12,543 nucleotides of DNA from an uncultured Bacteroidota bacterium (GCA_946479055.1 CAMLEX010000057.1:1-12543); one strand, 5' to 3'; positions 1 through 7,345 are shown, numbered from the stretch's first letter. Notes: generated by a model from the letters alone, not told the origin. Numbers and translations: made by a program.

Positions 1-39
1 ATACTTGCTGAAAATAATTCTTGTTCTACCTTATTGAAG

Positions 40-207
40 CTACCTGCTAACAGTGGAACTTTCTGTCGAAATTGGGTGCTTTACAACTGTACTGCTTTTC
101 TCACTCTTTGAATAAGATGCCAGCGTTGTGGCAGTTATTGTTGTAAAAAAGACGACAGAAAGTAGTGAAACAAATACAAGTGCTAAAGGATAACCGAGCC
201 TCTTCAT
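40..207 (-). CDS. Possible small membrane or secreted peptide (55 aa)
   Basis: I do not recognise this reading frame. It runs from an ATG at 205-207 to a TAG at 40-42 and encodes 55 residues. The N-terminus is MKRLGYPL, followed by a hydrophobic stretch at about residues 6-30, then a short Ser/Thr- and Lys-rich tail. That layout fits either a single membrane anchor with the tail outside or a signal peptide with a very short mature product. No Shine-Dalgarno site is visible upstream, which is normal for this phylum, and no convincing promoter was found. It points the same way as lipA but lies about 255 bases beyond its stop, so it is probably a separate unit. It may be a chance open frame; the basic N-terminus plus clean hydrophobic segment is the only positive evidence. 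Confidence 0.4.
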   Translation of the reverse strand: MKRLGYPLALVFVSLLSVVFFTTITATTLASYSKSEKSSTVVKHPISTESSTVSR

Positions 208-462
208 ATGAATGAATTTGCAATTAGCAGTAAATATTATGCCAAAGCGAAAAAAGGAAAAGGTTTCTACAGATTTTAACTAAAAAATTTAAAAAAAAAA
301 TAATATTAAGTATTTTACCTTATCCAGTTGAGAACTAAAGGAGTCATAAATCGATAAGACAGTCCTATTTCGTTGCAAATACTAATTGCTGCTTCTGTCA
401 GCAATCCCATCAACGACAATCCGGTTTATATATTAACCATAAAAAATTAATAGCAAATTTTG
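208..462. other. AT-rich intergenic region without a convincing gene
   Basis: This stretch is very AT-rich, including a run of ten A residues at 291-300. It holds a near-palindrome at 423-438 (GGTT, AT-rich centre, AACC) just beyond the lipA stop, but no clear GC-rich stem with a T-tract, so the end of the lipA transcript is not obvious. A 31-codon minus-strand frame (315-410) is too short and unsupported to call. Confidence 0.5.
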
Positions 463-1392
463 TCAGGCAATGGCCTTATTCATTTCCCATTCTTTTCTGC
501 CCAAGCCAGCAAATACATGTCTTTCGCTGTGATAAGAAGAGCGAACAAGCGGACCGCTTTCAACATAATCAAGACCGATAGTGTAACCTATCTCACGGTA
601 TTCTGCAAATTCATCCGGATGTACAAACCTTTGTACGGGTAAATGTTTATGTGTTGGTTGAAGATATTGACCAATTGTAACAACATCGCAGCCATTCTCA
701 CGAAGATCTTTCATGGTTTGTATCACTTCTTCTTTTTTCTCTCCAAGACCCAGCATGATACCACTTTTTGTTCTTCTCCCACCCTCTTTTAATATCCGTA
801 TCACTTCCATACTACGCCAATATTTAGCTTGTATGCGCACCTGCCTGGTTAAACGTTCTACCGTTTCAATATTATGGGATACTACTTCCGGAGCCGCTTC
901 AATAATGCGTTCAATATCTTCTTTTTTACCCTTAAAATCAGGGATCAATGTTTCTAATGTAGTATCTGCATTCAGAGCTTTCACCGCCCTGATCGTATTT
1001 TGCCAAATAATAGAACCGCCATCTTTTAATTCATCCCTATCCACTGAGGTTATAACCGCATGCTTCACTTTCATCAGGTAAATAGCTTCAGCTACACGCT
1101 GTGGTTCATCCCAATCCAAAGGTTCGGGCCGGCCAGTAGCTACCGCACAGAATCCGCAACTTCTTGTACATACATTTCCCAATATCATAAACGTAGCTGT
1201 TCCTGCTCCCCAGCATTCACCCATATTGGGGCAGTTACCGCTTTCACAAATAGTATGTAGTTTATGTGTATCTACAAGGTTTCGGACATGCTTGTAACTT
1301 TCGCCTATAGGCAGTTTTACCCGAAGCCAATCGGGCTTTTTTACTCTTGTAGTTTTTTCATCGATAACCGAAACAACGGGAAGTTCTGTCAT
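463..1392 (-). CDS. lipA: Lipoyl synthase (radical SAM)
   Basis: LipA inserts two sulfur atoms into octanoyl groups carried on lipoyl domains (or GcvH), the last step in making the lipoyl cofactor of 2-oxoacid dehydrogenases and the glycine cleavage system. It acts in the cytoplasm. The 309 residues are of normal family length. The auxiliary cluster motif is visible as Cys49, Cys54 and Cys60 ([12 protein letters not shown]). The radical SAM motif CxxxCxxC is at Cys75, Cys79 and Cys82 (CTRSCGFC). The conserved C-terminal RSSY, whose serine is an auxiliary-cluster ligand in studied LipA proteins, is at 284-287. All key residues are present. The gene follows a beta-barrel gene by 52 bases on the same strand and is probably cotranscribed with it. 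No lipB or lplA is in the window. Confidence 0.97.
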   Translation of the reverse strand: MTELPVVSVIDEKTTRVKKPDWLRVKLPIGESYKHVRNLVDTHKLHTICESGNCPNMGECWGAGTATFMILGNVCTRSCGFCAVATGRPEPLDWDEPQRVAEAIYLMKVKHAVITSVDRDELKDGGSIIWQNTIRAVKALNADTTLETLIPDFKGKKEDIERIIEAAPEVVSHNIETVERLTRQVRIQAKYWRSMEVIRILKEGGRRTKSGIMLGLGEKKEEVIQTMKDLRENGCDVVTIGQYLQPTHKHLPVQRFVHPDEFAEYREIGYTIGLDYVESGPLVRSSYHSERHVFAGLGRKEWEMNKAIA

Positions 1393-1444
1393 ACTGCAAA
1401 AATACGTGGAAAGCTGAAGATTAATATTGTGGCTTCAAGTGATC

Positions 1445-2248
1445 TTATTTACGCCGGCCAAAAAGAAAGGCAATGTAGCCCTGAAAAAACAGTCGTTTAT
1501 CATTCTGAAAGGCCATAATTTGAATTTTTGATGCATAAGCCTCTATACTCATACCTATTTCCAATGCGGATACAGACTCATTATATCTTCCAAAATCAAA
1601 ACGCATCCCAGCTTTGGCAAATGCGCCGGGCTTTACTTTTATCTCACTCCATCCCTTTCCAAAGCCCCCGCCAGAAATAATAGCACTTTGATCAAGAAAT
1701 AAAGCACTGTCTTCGACAGAATATTTTATCGTTTTTTGTTCATTATTATTTGCCGGATCTTGTACATCCAGGTAATAAGGACGTAATAAACCAACGGACA
1801 AACCAGCATTGTAAATAGCTGTAACAGCCACCCCGTTTTTATTTCCTTTTTGTCCTAATATGTATTGCTGGCCAAATCCTAATGTTATCGGGTAAAAATT
1901 ATTGATCTTACCATATATATAAGGGTTACCAAAAATGAAACTGCCTCCCAGTAATTTTTCTTCCTTATTATTTTTTATTTCCGTAATGTCAATCCTATAA
2001 ATAGTTGTTTTCCTGTTGCTTTTCATCCTTCCCAATTCATAAAAAGCCCCATATCCATTAGTACGAAGCTGAATTCCGAAAATGCTTTGTTTTTGATAAA
2101 TTAAAACACCTTCTTCAGCCTGGCGTACCAGTTCATTTATTTTTTGGCGTTTGGCCTCCTTCTTCTCCCTTCTTTGTTCACGATTACTTTGGGCAAAAGA
2201 ACTGATGGCAATTGAGGTGATAATGATAATCAGGCTAAGTTTCTTCAC
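1445..2248 (-). CDS. Probable outer-membrane beta-barrel protein, hypothetical
   Basis: The 267-residue product begins with a clear signal peptide (MKKLSLIIII..., hydrophobic to about residue 19, likely cleavage after SFAQ). A highly charged, probably helical segment follows (residues 21-45, rich in Arg, Lys, Glu and Gln). The rest alternates polar and hydrophobic residues with many Gly and aromatic residues and ends in a strand-like FLFGRRK. This fits a small outer-membrane beta-barrel of the kind common in Bacteroidota, but I cannot name a family or substrate. It precedes lipA in transcription order by 52 bases, and its start lies 52 bases from the divergent OsmC gene. The upstream DNA holds only a weak promoter match on this strand. 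I see no functional link to lipoylation; sharing a transcript with lipA may be incidental. Confidence 0.75.
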   Translation of the reverse strand: MKKLSLIIIITSIAISSFAQSNREQRREKKEAKRQKINELVRQAEEGVLIYQKQSIFGIQLRTNGYGAFYELGRMKSNRKTTIYRIDITEIKNNKEEKLLGGSFIFGNPYIYGKINNFYPITLGFGQQYILGQKGNKNGVAVTAIYNAGLSVGLLRPYYLDVQDPANNNEQKTIKYSVEDSALFLDQSAIISGGGFGKGWSEIKVKPGAFAKAGMRFDFGRYNESVSALEIGMSIEAYASKIQIMAFQNDKRLFFQGYIAFLFGRRK

Positions 2249-2258
2249 AGATCGTCTG

Positions 2259-2286
2259 TTTGATTAATGTTAGTAACGTAAATTTA
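2259..2286 (+). promoter_or_regulatory. Candidate Bacteroidota promoter for the OsmC gene
   Basis: A TTTG at 2259-2262 and TAAATTTA at 2279-2286 (7 of 8 matches to TAnnTTTG) are separated by 16 nt, slightly short of the usual spacing. They would place a transcription start only about 7-8 nt before the ATG at 2301, giving an almost leaderless message. The short spacing lowers confidence. Confidence 0.35.
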
Positions 2287-2300
2287 GGGCAAAAATTGAA

Positions 2301-2714
2301 ATGACATCAACAGTAGTTTATAATAATGAGTTGAGAACGACCTGTACACACCTGAAAAGTGGCTCTGCTTTTGAAACAGACGCCCCGGTTGACAATAATG
2401 GAAAAGGCGAAAGATTCTCCCCGACCGACCTGTTGGCTACCAGCCTGGCCACTTGTATGGTAACAGTAATGGGCATCAAAGCAAGGACGATGGGCTTTGA
2501 CCTCACGGACATTAACGTGGAAGTTTTGAAAATTATGAAAACCGATCCCCGCAGGGTTGGTGGAATAGAATTAACATTTCATATACCTGATTCCCTGAAC
2601 GAAATAGATGAAAAAACCAAAACAATATTGAAACATACAGGCAATACCTGCCCTGTTATGCAAAGTATTCATCCGGATATTGAAGTCAAAGTAAATTGGG
2701 GAAGCTGGAACTAA
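2301..2714 (+). CDS. OsmC-family peroxiredoxin-like protein
   Basis: Studied members of the OsmC/Ohr family reduce organic or inorganic hydroperoxides with a pair of cysteines, using a dithiol reductant; many short OsmC-like proteins are of unproven substrate. The 137 residues are a usual length. The two family cysteines are visible: Cys52 in the helix following SPTDLLATSLATC, and Cys117 in HTGNTCPV. The fold order (short N-terminal strands, central helix with the first cysteine, strand-helix-strand with the second) fits. The start is the ATG at 2301, immediately after a short AT-rich leader. The gene stands alone on the plus strand, diverging from the beta-barrel/lipA pair, and has a strong terminator about 107 nt downstream. 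Ohr versus OsmC cannot be decided by eye, so no symbol is given. Confidence 0.93.
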   Translation: MTSTVVYNNELRTTCTHLKSGSAFETDAPVDNNGKGERFSPTDLLATSLATCMVTVMGIKARTMGFDLTDINVEVLKIMKTDPRRVGGIELTFHIPDSLNEIDEKTKTILKHTGNTCPVMQSIHPDIEVKVNWGSWN

Positions 2715-2820
2715 GAAAATTTGGGAGTTTCATGTCTTATGTATCATTTAGCAAGGAATAATTCATAAGAATGATTTTAACTAAGTTGTAATATTCACAT
2801 TAATAGTATTTGCTTCTCTC

Positions 2821-2859
2821 ATAATAATGCCCGGCTATCTCCGGGCATTATTATTTTTT
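2821..2859 (+). terminator. Rho-independent terminator after the OsmC gene
   Basis: A perfect 14-bp stem (2821-2834 with 2841-2854) contains a GCCCGG/CCGGGC core and closes a 6-nt loop. A run of T follows (2854-2859). It lies 106 nt beyond the OsmC stop, so the message carries a moderately long 3' untranslated region in which I see no other gene. Confidence 0.88.
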
Positions 2860-2860
2860 G

Positions 2861-2872
2861 TGCCTGCAGGCA
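2861..2872. repeat. 12-bp perfect palindrome beside the terminator
   Basis: TGCCTGCAGGCA reads the same on both strands and starts two bases after the terminator T-run. It has no loop to form an RNA hairpin of its own. It could be a protein-binding dyad upstream of the LytTR gene or chance. Confidence 0.4.
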
Positions 2873-2910
2873 ATTCATTCATCTCTTTGAGCAGTTGATG
2901 CCAGAATACT

Positions 2911-2940
2911 TTTGATTATAGTATCATCCGGTTAACTTTT
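2911..2940 (+). promoter_or_regulatory. Candidate Bacteroidota promoter for the LytTR gene
   Basis: TTTG at 2911-2914 and TAACTTTT at 2933-2940 (7 of 8 matches to TAnnTTTG) are separated by 18 nt, close to the normal spacing. The expected start of transcription, about 2947, gives a leader of roughly 24 nt before the ATG at 2971. Confidence 0.45.
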
Positions 2941-2970
2941 GCTTTTTTAAAAAGGATAACAGGATTTGAC

Positions 2971-3684
2971 ATGAATGTATTGGTGATTGAATATGAAAAA
3001 GGGATGGCACAAAAGATAAAGGATTTGCTCTACCAGATAGATGATTCTATTCATGTTGTCGGCGTTACAGACGATATGTTTTCTGCGGCTGAATGGTTGA
3101 CAAAAAATAAGATACCCGATCTTATACTCGCTAATGAAAGTGTAATGGCCGGTGTAGAAACAGAAAGCAGCAGGAAGATCAGGGCCATGGTTACTTTTTC
3201 CACTATTACGGAAGAATACAATTTTGCTGCTTTCAGATATAAAACCATCCGGCAGATATTAAAGAATATGCCCGCTACAGAAGAAAGATTATTAAATTTT
3301 GACAAATATTGGGATACCGGCGACAAGCCCCGGACTGCCACGGCTTATAAAGAACGATTTCTTGTCAAACAAGGGCAAAGGCTAATATCTATTCCTGTAA
3401 ATCAAGTAGCCTATTTTTTTTCCCAGGAACGATTTATCTTTTTAAAAACTTTTGACAATCAAAAATTCCTGTTGGAGTATCGCATAGAACAACTTGAAAG
3501 TCTTCTTTCACCTGCTATCTTTTTCCGCATTAATCGCTCTTTCATTATTTCTTTGCCAACGGTAAAAGAGATACATTCTTATTTTGGCAACCGGTTTAAG
3601 CTTTACCTCTCTCCTTCTGCCGATAAGGATGTTATTGTCAGTAGAAAAAGAGTAAATGATTTTAAAGAATGGCTTGGAAGATAA
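2971..3684 (+). CDS. LytTR-family regulator with degenerate receiver domain
   Basis: This 237-residue protein has the layout of a LytR/AlgR-type response regulator: a receiver-like domain at about 1-105, a linker, and a LytTR DNA-binding domain at about 128-235. The DNA-binding part is well conserved, with RFLVKQGQRLISIP, FFRINRSFIIS and a C-terminal VSRKRVNDFKEWL. The receiver does not look phosphorylatable. The usual acidic pair after the first strand is E7-Y8 instead of Glu-Asp or Asp-Asp, and the phosphoacceptor Asp is replaced by Asn55 (DLILANES). The middle of the domain also looks shortened before the FSTITEEYNFAAF segment; Lys98 remains in ILKNM. I infer a regulator controlled by expression level, partner binding or a ligand rather than by phosphorylation. 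No histidine kinase is adjacent; such regulators are often paired with LytS-type kinases. Its target is unknown, and the next gene downstream is only a candidate. Confidence 0.9.
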   Translation: MNVLVIEYEKGMAQKIKDLLYQIDDSIHVVGVTDDMFSAAEWLTKNKIPDLILANESVMAGVETESSRKIRAMVTFSTITEEYNFAAFRYKTIRQILKNMPATEERLLNFDKYWDTGDKPRTATAYKERFLVKQGQRLISIPVNQVAYFFSQERFIFLKTFDNQKFLLEYRIEQLESLLSPAIFFRINRSFIISLPTVKEIHSYFGNRFKLYLSPSADKDVIVSRKRVNDFKEWLGR

Positions 3685-3709
3685 TTTATTCCAGGTAAAA
3701 TTATTTTTT
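3681..3709 (+). terminator. Weak terminator overlapping the LytTR stop codon
   Basis: ATAATTT (3681-3687) can pair with AAATTAT (3698-3704) around a 10-nt loop, followed by T residues to 3709. The stem is only 7 bp and all A/T, so it is a weak candidate. Its left arm includes the TAA stop codon. Confidence 0.4.
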
Positions 3710-3993
3710 GAGACATCGGAGGTTATCCAGCCTTTCAAAGTTTTTATTCATGTTTGATTTCGGGCATTTCATGCAGGATTTTATCTATTTGCTTCGCTAT
3801 CGGTTGTATCCTGCTAAATGGTTCAATAGTTTAATGTTGTAAACATCCGATATCAGGTCATCGGCCAACCGGATAGATTAAGGCAATACTCTGAAAAACC
3901 AGGTAGCATAACATCCTGCACAGAACCGGCCTTGCTATTTATTGCAAGCAATACAAAGGTTGCATCGGTGATCTTCATCTTAAATGATCCCCT
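3710..3993. other. Intergenic gap, possibly with decayed coding sequence
   Basis: The gap between the LytTR gene and the secreted-protein gene is 309 bases in all. No promoter matching TTTG/TAnnTTTG stands out before the next ATG. On the minus strand there is a 41-codon frame (3853-3978, starting MKITDATFVLLAI). Two further open, protein-like segments follow in the other two frames, the last ending at a TAA at 3744-3746 (…IDKILHEMPEIKHE). That succession could be the trace of a frameshifted gene or chance. A short inverted repeat, TATTGC and GCAATA around AA, also lies near 3940-3955. Confidence 0.3.
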
Positions 3994-5355
3994 ATGAGGA
4001 AAGCTACTTTTATCTTTCTCCTGTTATTTTTTTGCAGATCTGTTATTATTTTTTCACAATGTCGCACTGCGCCGCCGCCGCCAGATTGTAACGGCACTGA
4101 ACCATTGGTACTGGATAATGAAACAATAAATAAAGGATCCGGTAAATGGTATTATGGCAGTACTTCTGTATTCAACAGCCTTACATTAAATGGAGGTACC
4201 CTGGTGGTATGCGGAGATCTTACTATCGACAAATTTTATATGGATAGCGGCACTGTCTATGTACGCCCCGGGGCCCGGTTTGTAATTGGCAGCGGCATTG
4301 GAGCAGGCCTTGTACTGAAAGGCAACTCGTCTATCTACAATTATGGCACTTGTGAAGTGCAACGCAACCTGTCACTTGATAATGGGTATGCTACAGCCGC
4401 TACGCCTAACATAGTTATCAATGCCACATCATCCTCGGTTTTCAAAATGTCGAATCAGTATCTTGTCATTAACAACGCTTATTCATGGTTTGTAAATAAT
4501 GGTTCCGCTGAATTCTGGGGTATTATAACTGATCAGCAGTCTTCTGCTGGTTCCGTTTGTCTGGGCCAGGGAAGCTCAACCCGCATGGCTGTTTTAATCA
4601 ATAAGATTGCTGATAGCTATCGTGTACCAATTGCCTCGGCTTGTTTAAATGTCCACCAATTTTCCCAGTTTAACAACAAGCTTACTAACGATCCCGGTTT
4701 ATCCGTTTGCCTGGGAAGTGGCCATAACTCTTTTTCAGGCTGCGGTGGATGTCCTGCTAACAATTGGGGCGCAGCACAGGTTTTTACCAATTGTATGGGC
4801 TGCGTTTCACTGACTGTATTAAGCGTTCAATTTACCTCCTTTACTGCTTTGCAAACGGTAAATGGAGGAACCAAATTGTCATGGCAGTTTACTCCGGTTA
4901 CAAGAAATGCAGTTTTTAAAATTCAAAGATCTGCTGATGGAAAAAACTATCAGACCATTGACAGTTTTATTGTAAAAGACGAAAGCGCATCGTTATTTAA
5001 TACAATTGATAAAACTCCGGCATCCGGAAATAATTATTATATGATAAAATATATTAACCCTGCTACCGGCATAGCCACCAGTAGCAAGCCTGTAAAGGTA
5101 TTTTCAGGAACTATCAATGGTTTTACACTATTCCCAATGCCTTTCGGTGATAAATTCTTTATTAGTGATGTGAACAGAGCGGAACAAATAATATTGACCG
5201 ACCTGGCCGGAAGAAATATTCTGATTCGTTACTTACCAAAACCCGGAGCAAAGCTGATTGAAATAGATGTGCTGGAAAAAATTCAACCAGGAATATATAT
5301 CATTCATATACGAACCGACAAAAGTGTTATGGCCAAGACGATTTTTAAAGAATAG
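3994..5355 (+). CDS. Secreted protein with type IX-like C-terminal sorting domain
   Basis: The 453-residue product starts with a signal peptide (hydrophobic residues 4-20, likely cleaved near FSQ). Residues about 25-270 are rich in Gly, Asn, Ser and short strands (TLNGGTLVVCGDLTIDKF, VYVRPGARFVIGSG). This is a repetitive pattern like a right-handed beta-helix or adhesin, and it ends in a cysteine-rich patch (CGGC…C…CMGC, about 250-270). A fibronectin-like module follows (about 272-370, containing KIQRSADGKNYQTI). The last 75-80 residues match the usual C-terminal sorting domain of type IX secretion cargo: a LFPMPF variant of the common YPNPF, an ILTDLAGR strand, PGIYIIHI, and a basic VMAKTIFKE ending. 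I infer export through the Sec and type IX systems to the cell surface or medium. No enzyme motif was found, so adhesion or structure is the likeliest role. It is a single-gene unit with a hairpin downstream. Confidence 0.85.
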   Translation: MRKATFIFLLLFFCRSVIIFSQCRTAPPPPDCNGTEPLVLDNETINKGSGKWYYGSTSVFNSLTLNGGTLVVCGDLTIDKFYMDSGTVYVRPGARFVIGSGIGAGLVLKGNSSIYNYGTCEVQRNLSLDNGYATAATPNIVINATSSSVFKMSNQYLVINNAYSWFVNNGSAEFWGIITDQQSSAGSVCLGQGSSTRMAVLINKIADSYRVPIASACLNVHQFSQFNNKLTNDPGLSVCLGSGHNSFSGCGGCPANNWGAAQVFTNCMGCVSLTVLSVQFTSFTALQTVNGGTKLSWQFTPVTRNAVFKIQRSADGKNYQTIDSFIVKDESASLFNTIDKTPASGNNYYMIKYINPATGIATSSKPVKVFSGTINGFTLFPMPFGDKFFISDVNRAEQIILTDLAGRNILIRYLPKPGAKLIEIDVLEKIQPGIYIIHIRTDKSVMAKTIFKE

Positions 5356-5365
5356 TATTATTTAT

Positions 5366-5399
5366 AAGCCGGGTAATTACCATAATAATTGCCCGGCTT
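5366..5399. terminator. Hairpin shared by two convergent genes
   Basis: A 14-bp stem (5366-5379 with 5386-5399, one T·G pair) with a GCCGGG core and a 6-nt loop lies between the convergent secreted-protein gene and the DUF2851 gene, touching the stop codon of the latter. Neither side has a long T-tract, so termination may be partial. Its position suits a bidirectional terminator. Confidence 0.75.
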
Positions 5400-6712
5400 T
5401 AATTGGTTTGTTTCAATATGGAATTTCCAACAGAACATTCCAGGCATCTTTTTTTTATGCAATACTCATTTTTTAGTTCAATCAATGCCTGCGAATCCCA
5501 TGCATTTTTATTTTCAATATGTAATTGTTGAAAACCTTTGGTGATCAGGTTTTTTTCAGCCCCAATTTCTTCCAGGCATTGTAATGCCTTGTCTTTATAT
5601 TTATTTTCGTTAAGATAATTTCCGTAAGCAAAAAGAACGGGAGCCACCGTGTTAATGATGATGTTGTCGATCATAGTTGCACCGATCTTTTTCGTTTTAA
5701 AGGTGGATGTTTCATCAAACTGATAATGATAATGCCAGTAATCGTTAGCAGTTACTTCAAAAAAATATTTTATCTCCTTCGCTGAAGCCGCTTCTTTTAT
5801 TTTTGAAAAAAGATGCGCCGACTCATGTACCAGCATAGCCAGTTCAGCAAGTCGGATCGTTGGGAAGTTTCCGGGCCTCATGCGCAAAGAAAACAGGGGC
5901 AATTGTATGGGCTGAATATTGTATTTGCTTTGTAAAAATTGATACTCTTTCTGCAACATCTTAGGATAATTTTCTTCAAATTTTTCTTTCAGTAATCCCG
6001 CTTGTCCTAATAGCAATGCTTCTAACTGGTGTATCTGGTTTTTATGTTTGGCCAAAACACTGAGTGGTATCGACCTGGCAATAGCTTCAAACGCTTCAGC
6101 ATTTACCTTCATCCCAAAATTTCTGGCCAGCATCCACCAAAAAGTTTCTTCCCAATGATAATTATTTTGTTGCAGGAAATTTTCAACGATCGTCGCTTTT
6201 CGCAGCAAGCGTTCCACCAGTAATCTTTCTTTCCAGTTTTTCCACGTAATGTCACGAACCGAATGAATACTTTTTTCGCAGGGAATAAACGCCGGTGATT
6301 GCATTAATTCTTCGTACCGCTGCAGTAATATTTTAGCCACCCTGCTTTTTAGTTCAATTACCGGAACTGATATTGGAACATTTTCCCGCCTTTCATCTGC
6401 AGACTCAATAGCTATCAGGTTACGACTGCCATCATCTTCCCAAACAACATGAAGAATGACATTATCATAATTTTTGTCTTCGTGATGTTTGTGTTTTTTC
6501 CAATCAGACGTTTTAATATGTAGTTCAATTGTTCCTGCCCAGGTTGTGTTACCGATAAGGATCTTGGCATTAGAGAAATCCGGGCCCTGGTGATTGTTAT
6601 ATTGACCAGGCATAATAACCTGTACAAGTTCGCCTTCGGAAGTGGTTAGTTCATTCTTGTTGAAATACTGAAATTGCCAGATGAAATGAAGCAGACGTTC
6701 GGTTATAGACAA
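5399..6712 (-). CDS. DUF2851 family protein, function unknown, TTG start
   Basis: The 437-residue product matches what I recognise as DUF2851, found widely in Bacteroidota and without an established function. Conserved landmarks are the N-terminal LLHFIWQFQYFN, GPDFSNAKI (about 43-51), GTIELHIKTSDW (about 60-71) and NVILHVVWEDD (about 83-93). There is no signal peptide, so it is probably cytoplasmic. The start is unusual. The conserved N-terminus is reached only from a TTG at 6710-6712, an in-frame TGA sits seven codons upstream (6731-6733), and there is no ATG between. The first in-frame ATG inside the gene would remove the conserved opening. It is the last gene of the minus-strand run, 72 nt after maf, and a repeat element fills that gap. 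Confidence 0.88.
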   Translation of the reverse strand: MSITERLLHFIWQFQYFNKNELTTSEGELVQVIMPGQYNNHQGPDFSNAKILIGNTTWAGTIELHIKTSDWKKHKHHEDKNYDNVILHVVWEDDGSRNLIAIESADERRENVPISVPVIELKSRVAKILLQRYEELMQSPAFIPCEKSIHSVRDITWKNWKERLLVERLLRKATIVENFLQQNNYHWEETFWWMLARNFGMKVNAEAFEAIARSIPLSVLAKHKNQIHQLEALLLGQAGLLKEKFEENYPKMLQKEYQFLQSKYNIQPIQLPLFSLRMRPGNFPTIRLAELAMLVHESAHLFSKIKEAASAKEIKYFFEVTANDYWHYHYQFDETSTFKTKKIGATMIDNIIINTVAPVLFAYGNYLNENKYKDKALQCLEEIGAEKNLITKGFQQLHIENKNAWDSQALIELKNEYCIKKRCLECSVGNSILKQTN

Positions 6713-6720
6713 GGTTTTAA

Positions 6721-6780
6721 AGTTTTGGAGTCATTAAGTTATGAATACATTTACAATTAATCAACTTAACTCCTGAACCT
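6721..6780. repeat. Intergenic inverted repeat between maf and the DUF2851 gene
   Basis: GGAGT, three bases, TAAGTT (6727-6740) is opposed by AACTTAACTCC (6763-6773), giving a stem interrupted by a 3-nt bulge around a 22-nt loop. Outside the stem both arms stay similar when one is reversed (AAGTTTT against AGGTTCA). The sequence falls roughly into 7-base steps (AACTTAA, CTCCTGA, ACCTAAA). It fills nearly the whole 72-nt gap. It could be a degraded member of the class seen in the other gaps of this run. Confidence 0.5.
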
Positions 6781-6784
6781 AAAG

Positions 6785-7345
6785 CTAAAACTTCTTCAGT
6801 TCCTGCACTACCCTGCTTACAGGCAAACCCATTACATTATAAAAATCACCATTTACTGATTTGATACCTACAACGCCGATCCATTCCTGAATGGCATAAG
6901 CACCGGCTTTATCAAAAGGCTTGTATTTGTCAATATAAAATTCAATTTGTTCTTTCGTTAATTCATGAAAATAAACATCAGTGGTATCTGCAAACGCAAT
7001 TTCCATTTTTCCCTTGCTGATAACTACACCTGTTGTTACGGCGTGTTTGCTGCCTGAAAGGTCCTGCAGGATCGCAATAGCATCCTCCCTGTTTTTTGGT
7101 TTGCCGATAATGCGATCATTCAACACAACAATGGTATCAGCCGCCAGTATAATGGAATCAGCAGGCACTATTTTCTGAACAGCCAATGCTTTTTGCCGGG
7201 CTATATGTATGGCAACTTCATCCTGTGTCAAGCCTTGGGGATAGGTTTCTTCGGTTTCTTTTACCACAATTTCGAACGGAATCTCCGCCCATTCCAGCAA
7301 CTGCTTCCGACGTGGCGATTGTGAAGCGAGAATTATTCTTGTCAT
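6785..7345 (-). CDS. maf: Maf-family nucleoside triphosphate pyrophosphatase (dTTP/UTP type)
   Basis: Maf proteins hydrolyse non-standard or surplus nucleoside triphosphates to monophosphates, cleaning the nucleotide pool; some have been linked to arrest of cell division. This 186-residue product has the family's N-terminal SQSPRR (8-13) and the catalytic Asp70 in AADTIVV. Lys52 and Gln153 (GAYAIQ) match the YhdE-like subfamily, which acts on dTTP and UTP, rather than the YceF-like m7GTP subfamily. The GDFYNVMGLPV ending is typical. The ATG overlaps the stop of the UbiA gene by 4 nt (ATGA), so translation is probably coupled. YhdE-like specificity is inferred from motifs. Confidence 0.94.
   Translation of the reverse strand: MTRIILASQSPRRKQLLEWAEIPFEIVVKETEETYPQGLTQDEVAIHIARQKALAVQKIVPADSIILAADTIVVLNDRIIGKPKNREDAIAILQDLSGSKHAVTTGVVISKGKMEIAFADTTDVYFHELTKEQIEFYIDKYKPFDKAGAYAIQEWIGVVGIKSVNGDFYNVMGLPVSRVVQELKKF

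Noticed and set aside
315..410. 31-codon minus-strand frame downstream of lipA
   Set aside because: Too short, with no hydrophobic or domain pattern and no initiation signal.
2715..2820. Small RNA or peptide in the OsmC 3' region
   Set aside because: No promoter match and only a nine-codon frame were seen before the terminator.
3994..4065. Lipoprotein signal in the type IX cargo
   Set aside because: A cysteine follows the signal peptide (FSQC), but Gln at -1 does not fit a lipobox, and a type IX sorting domain is present.
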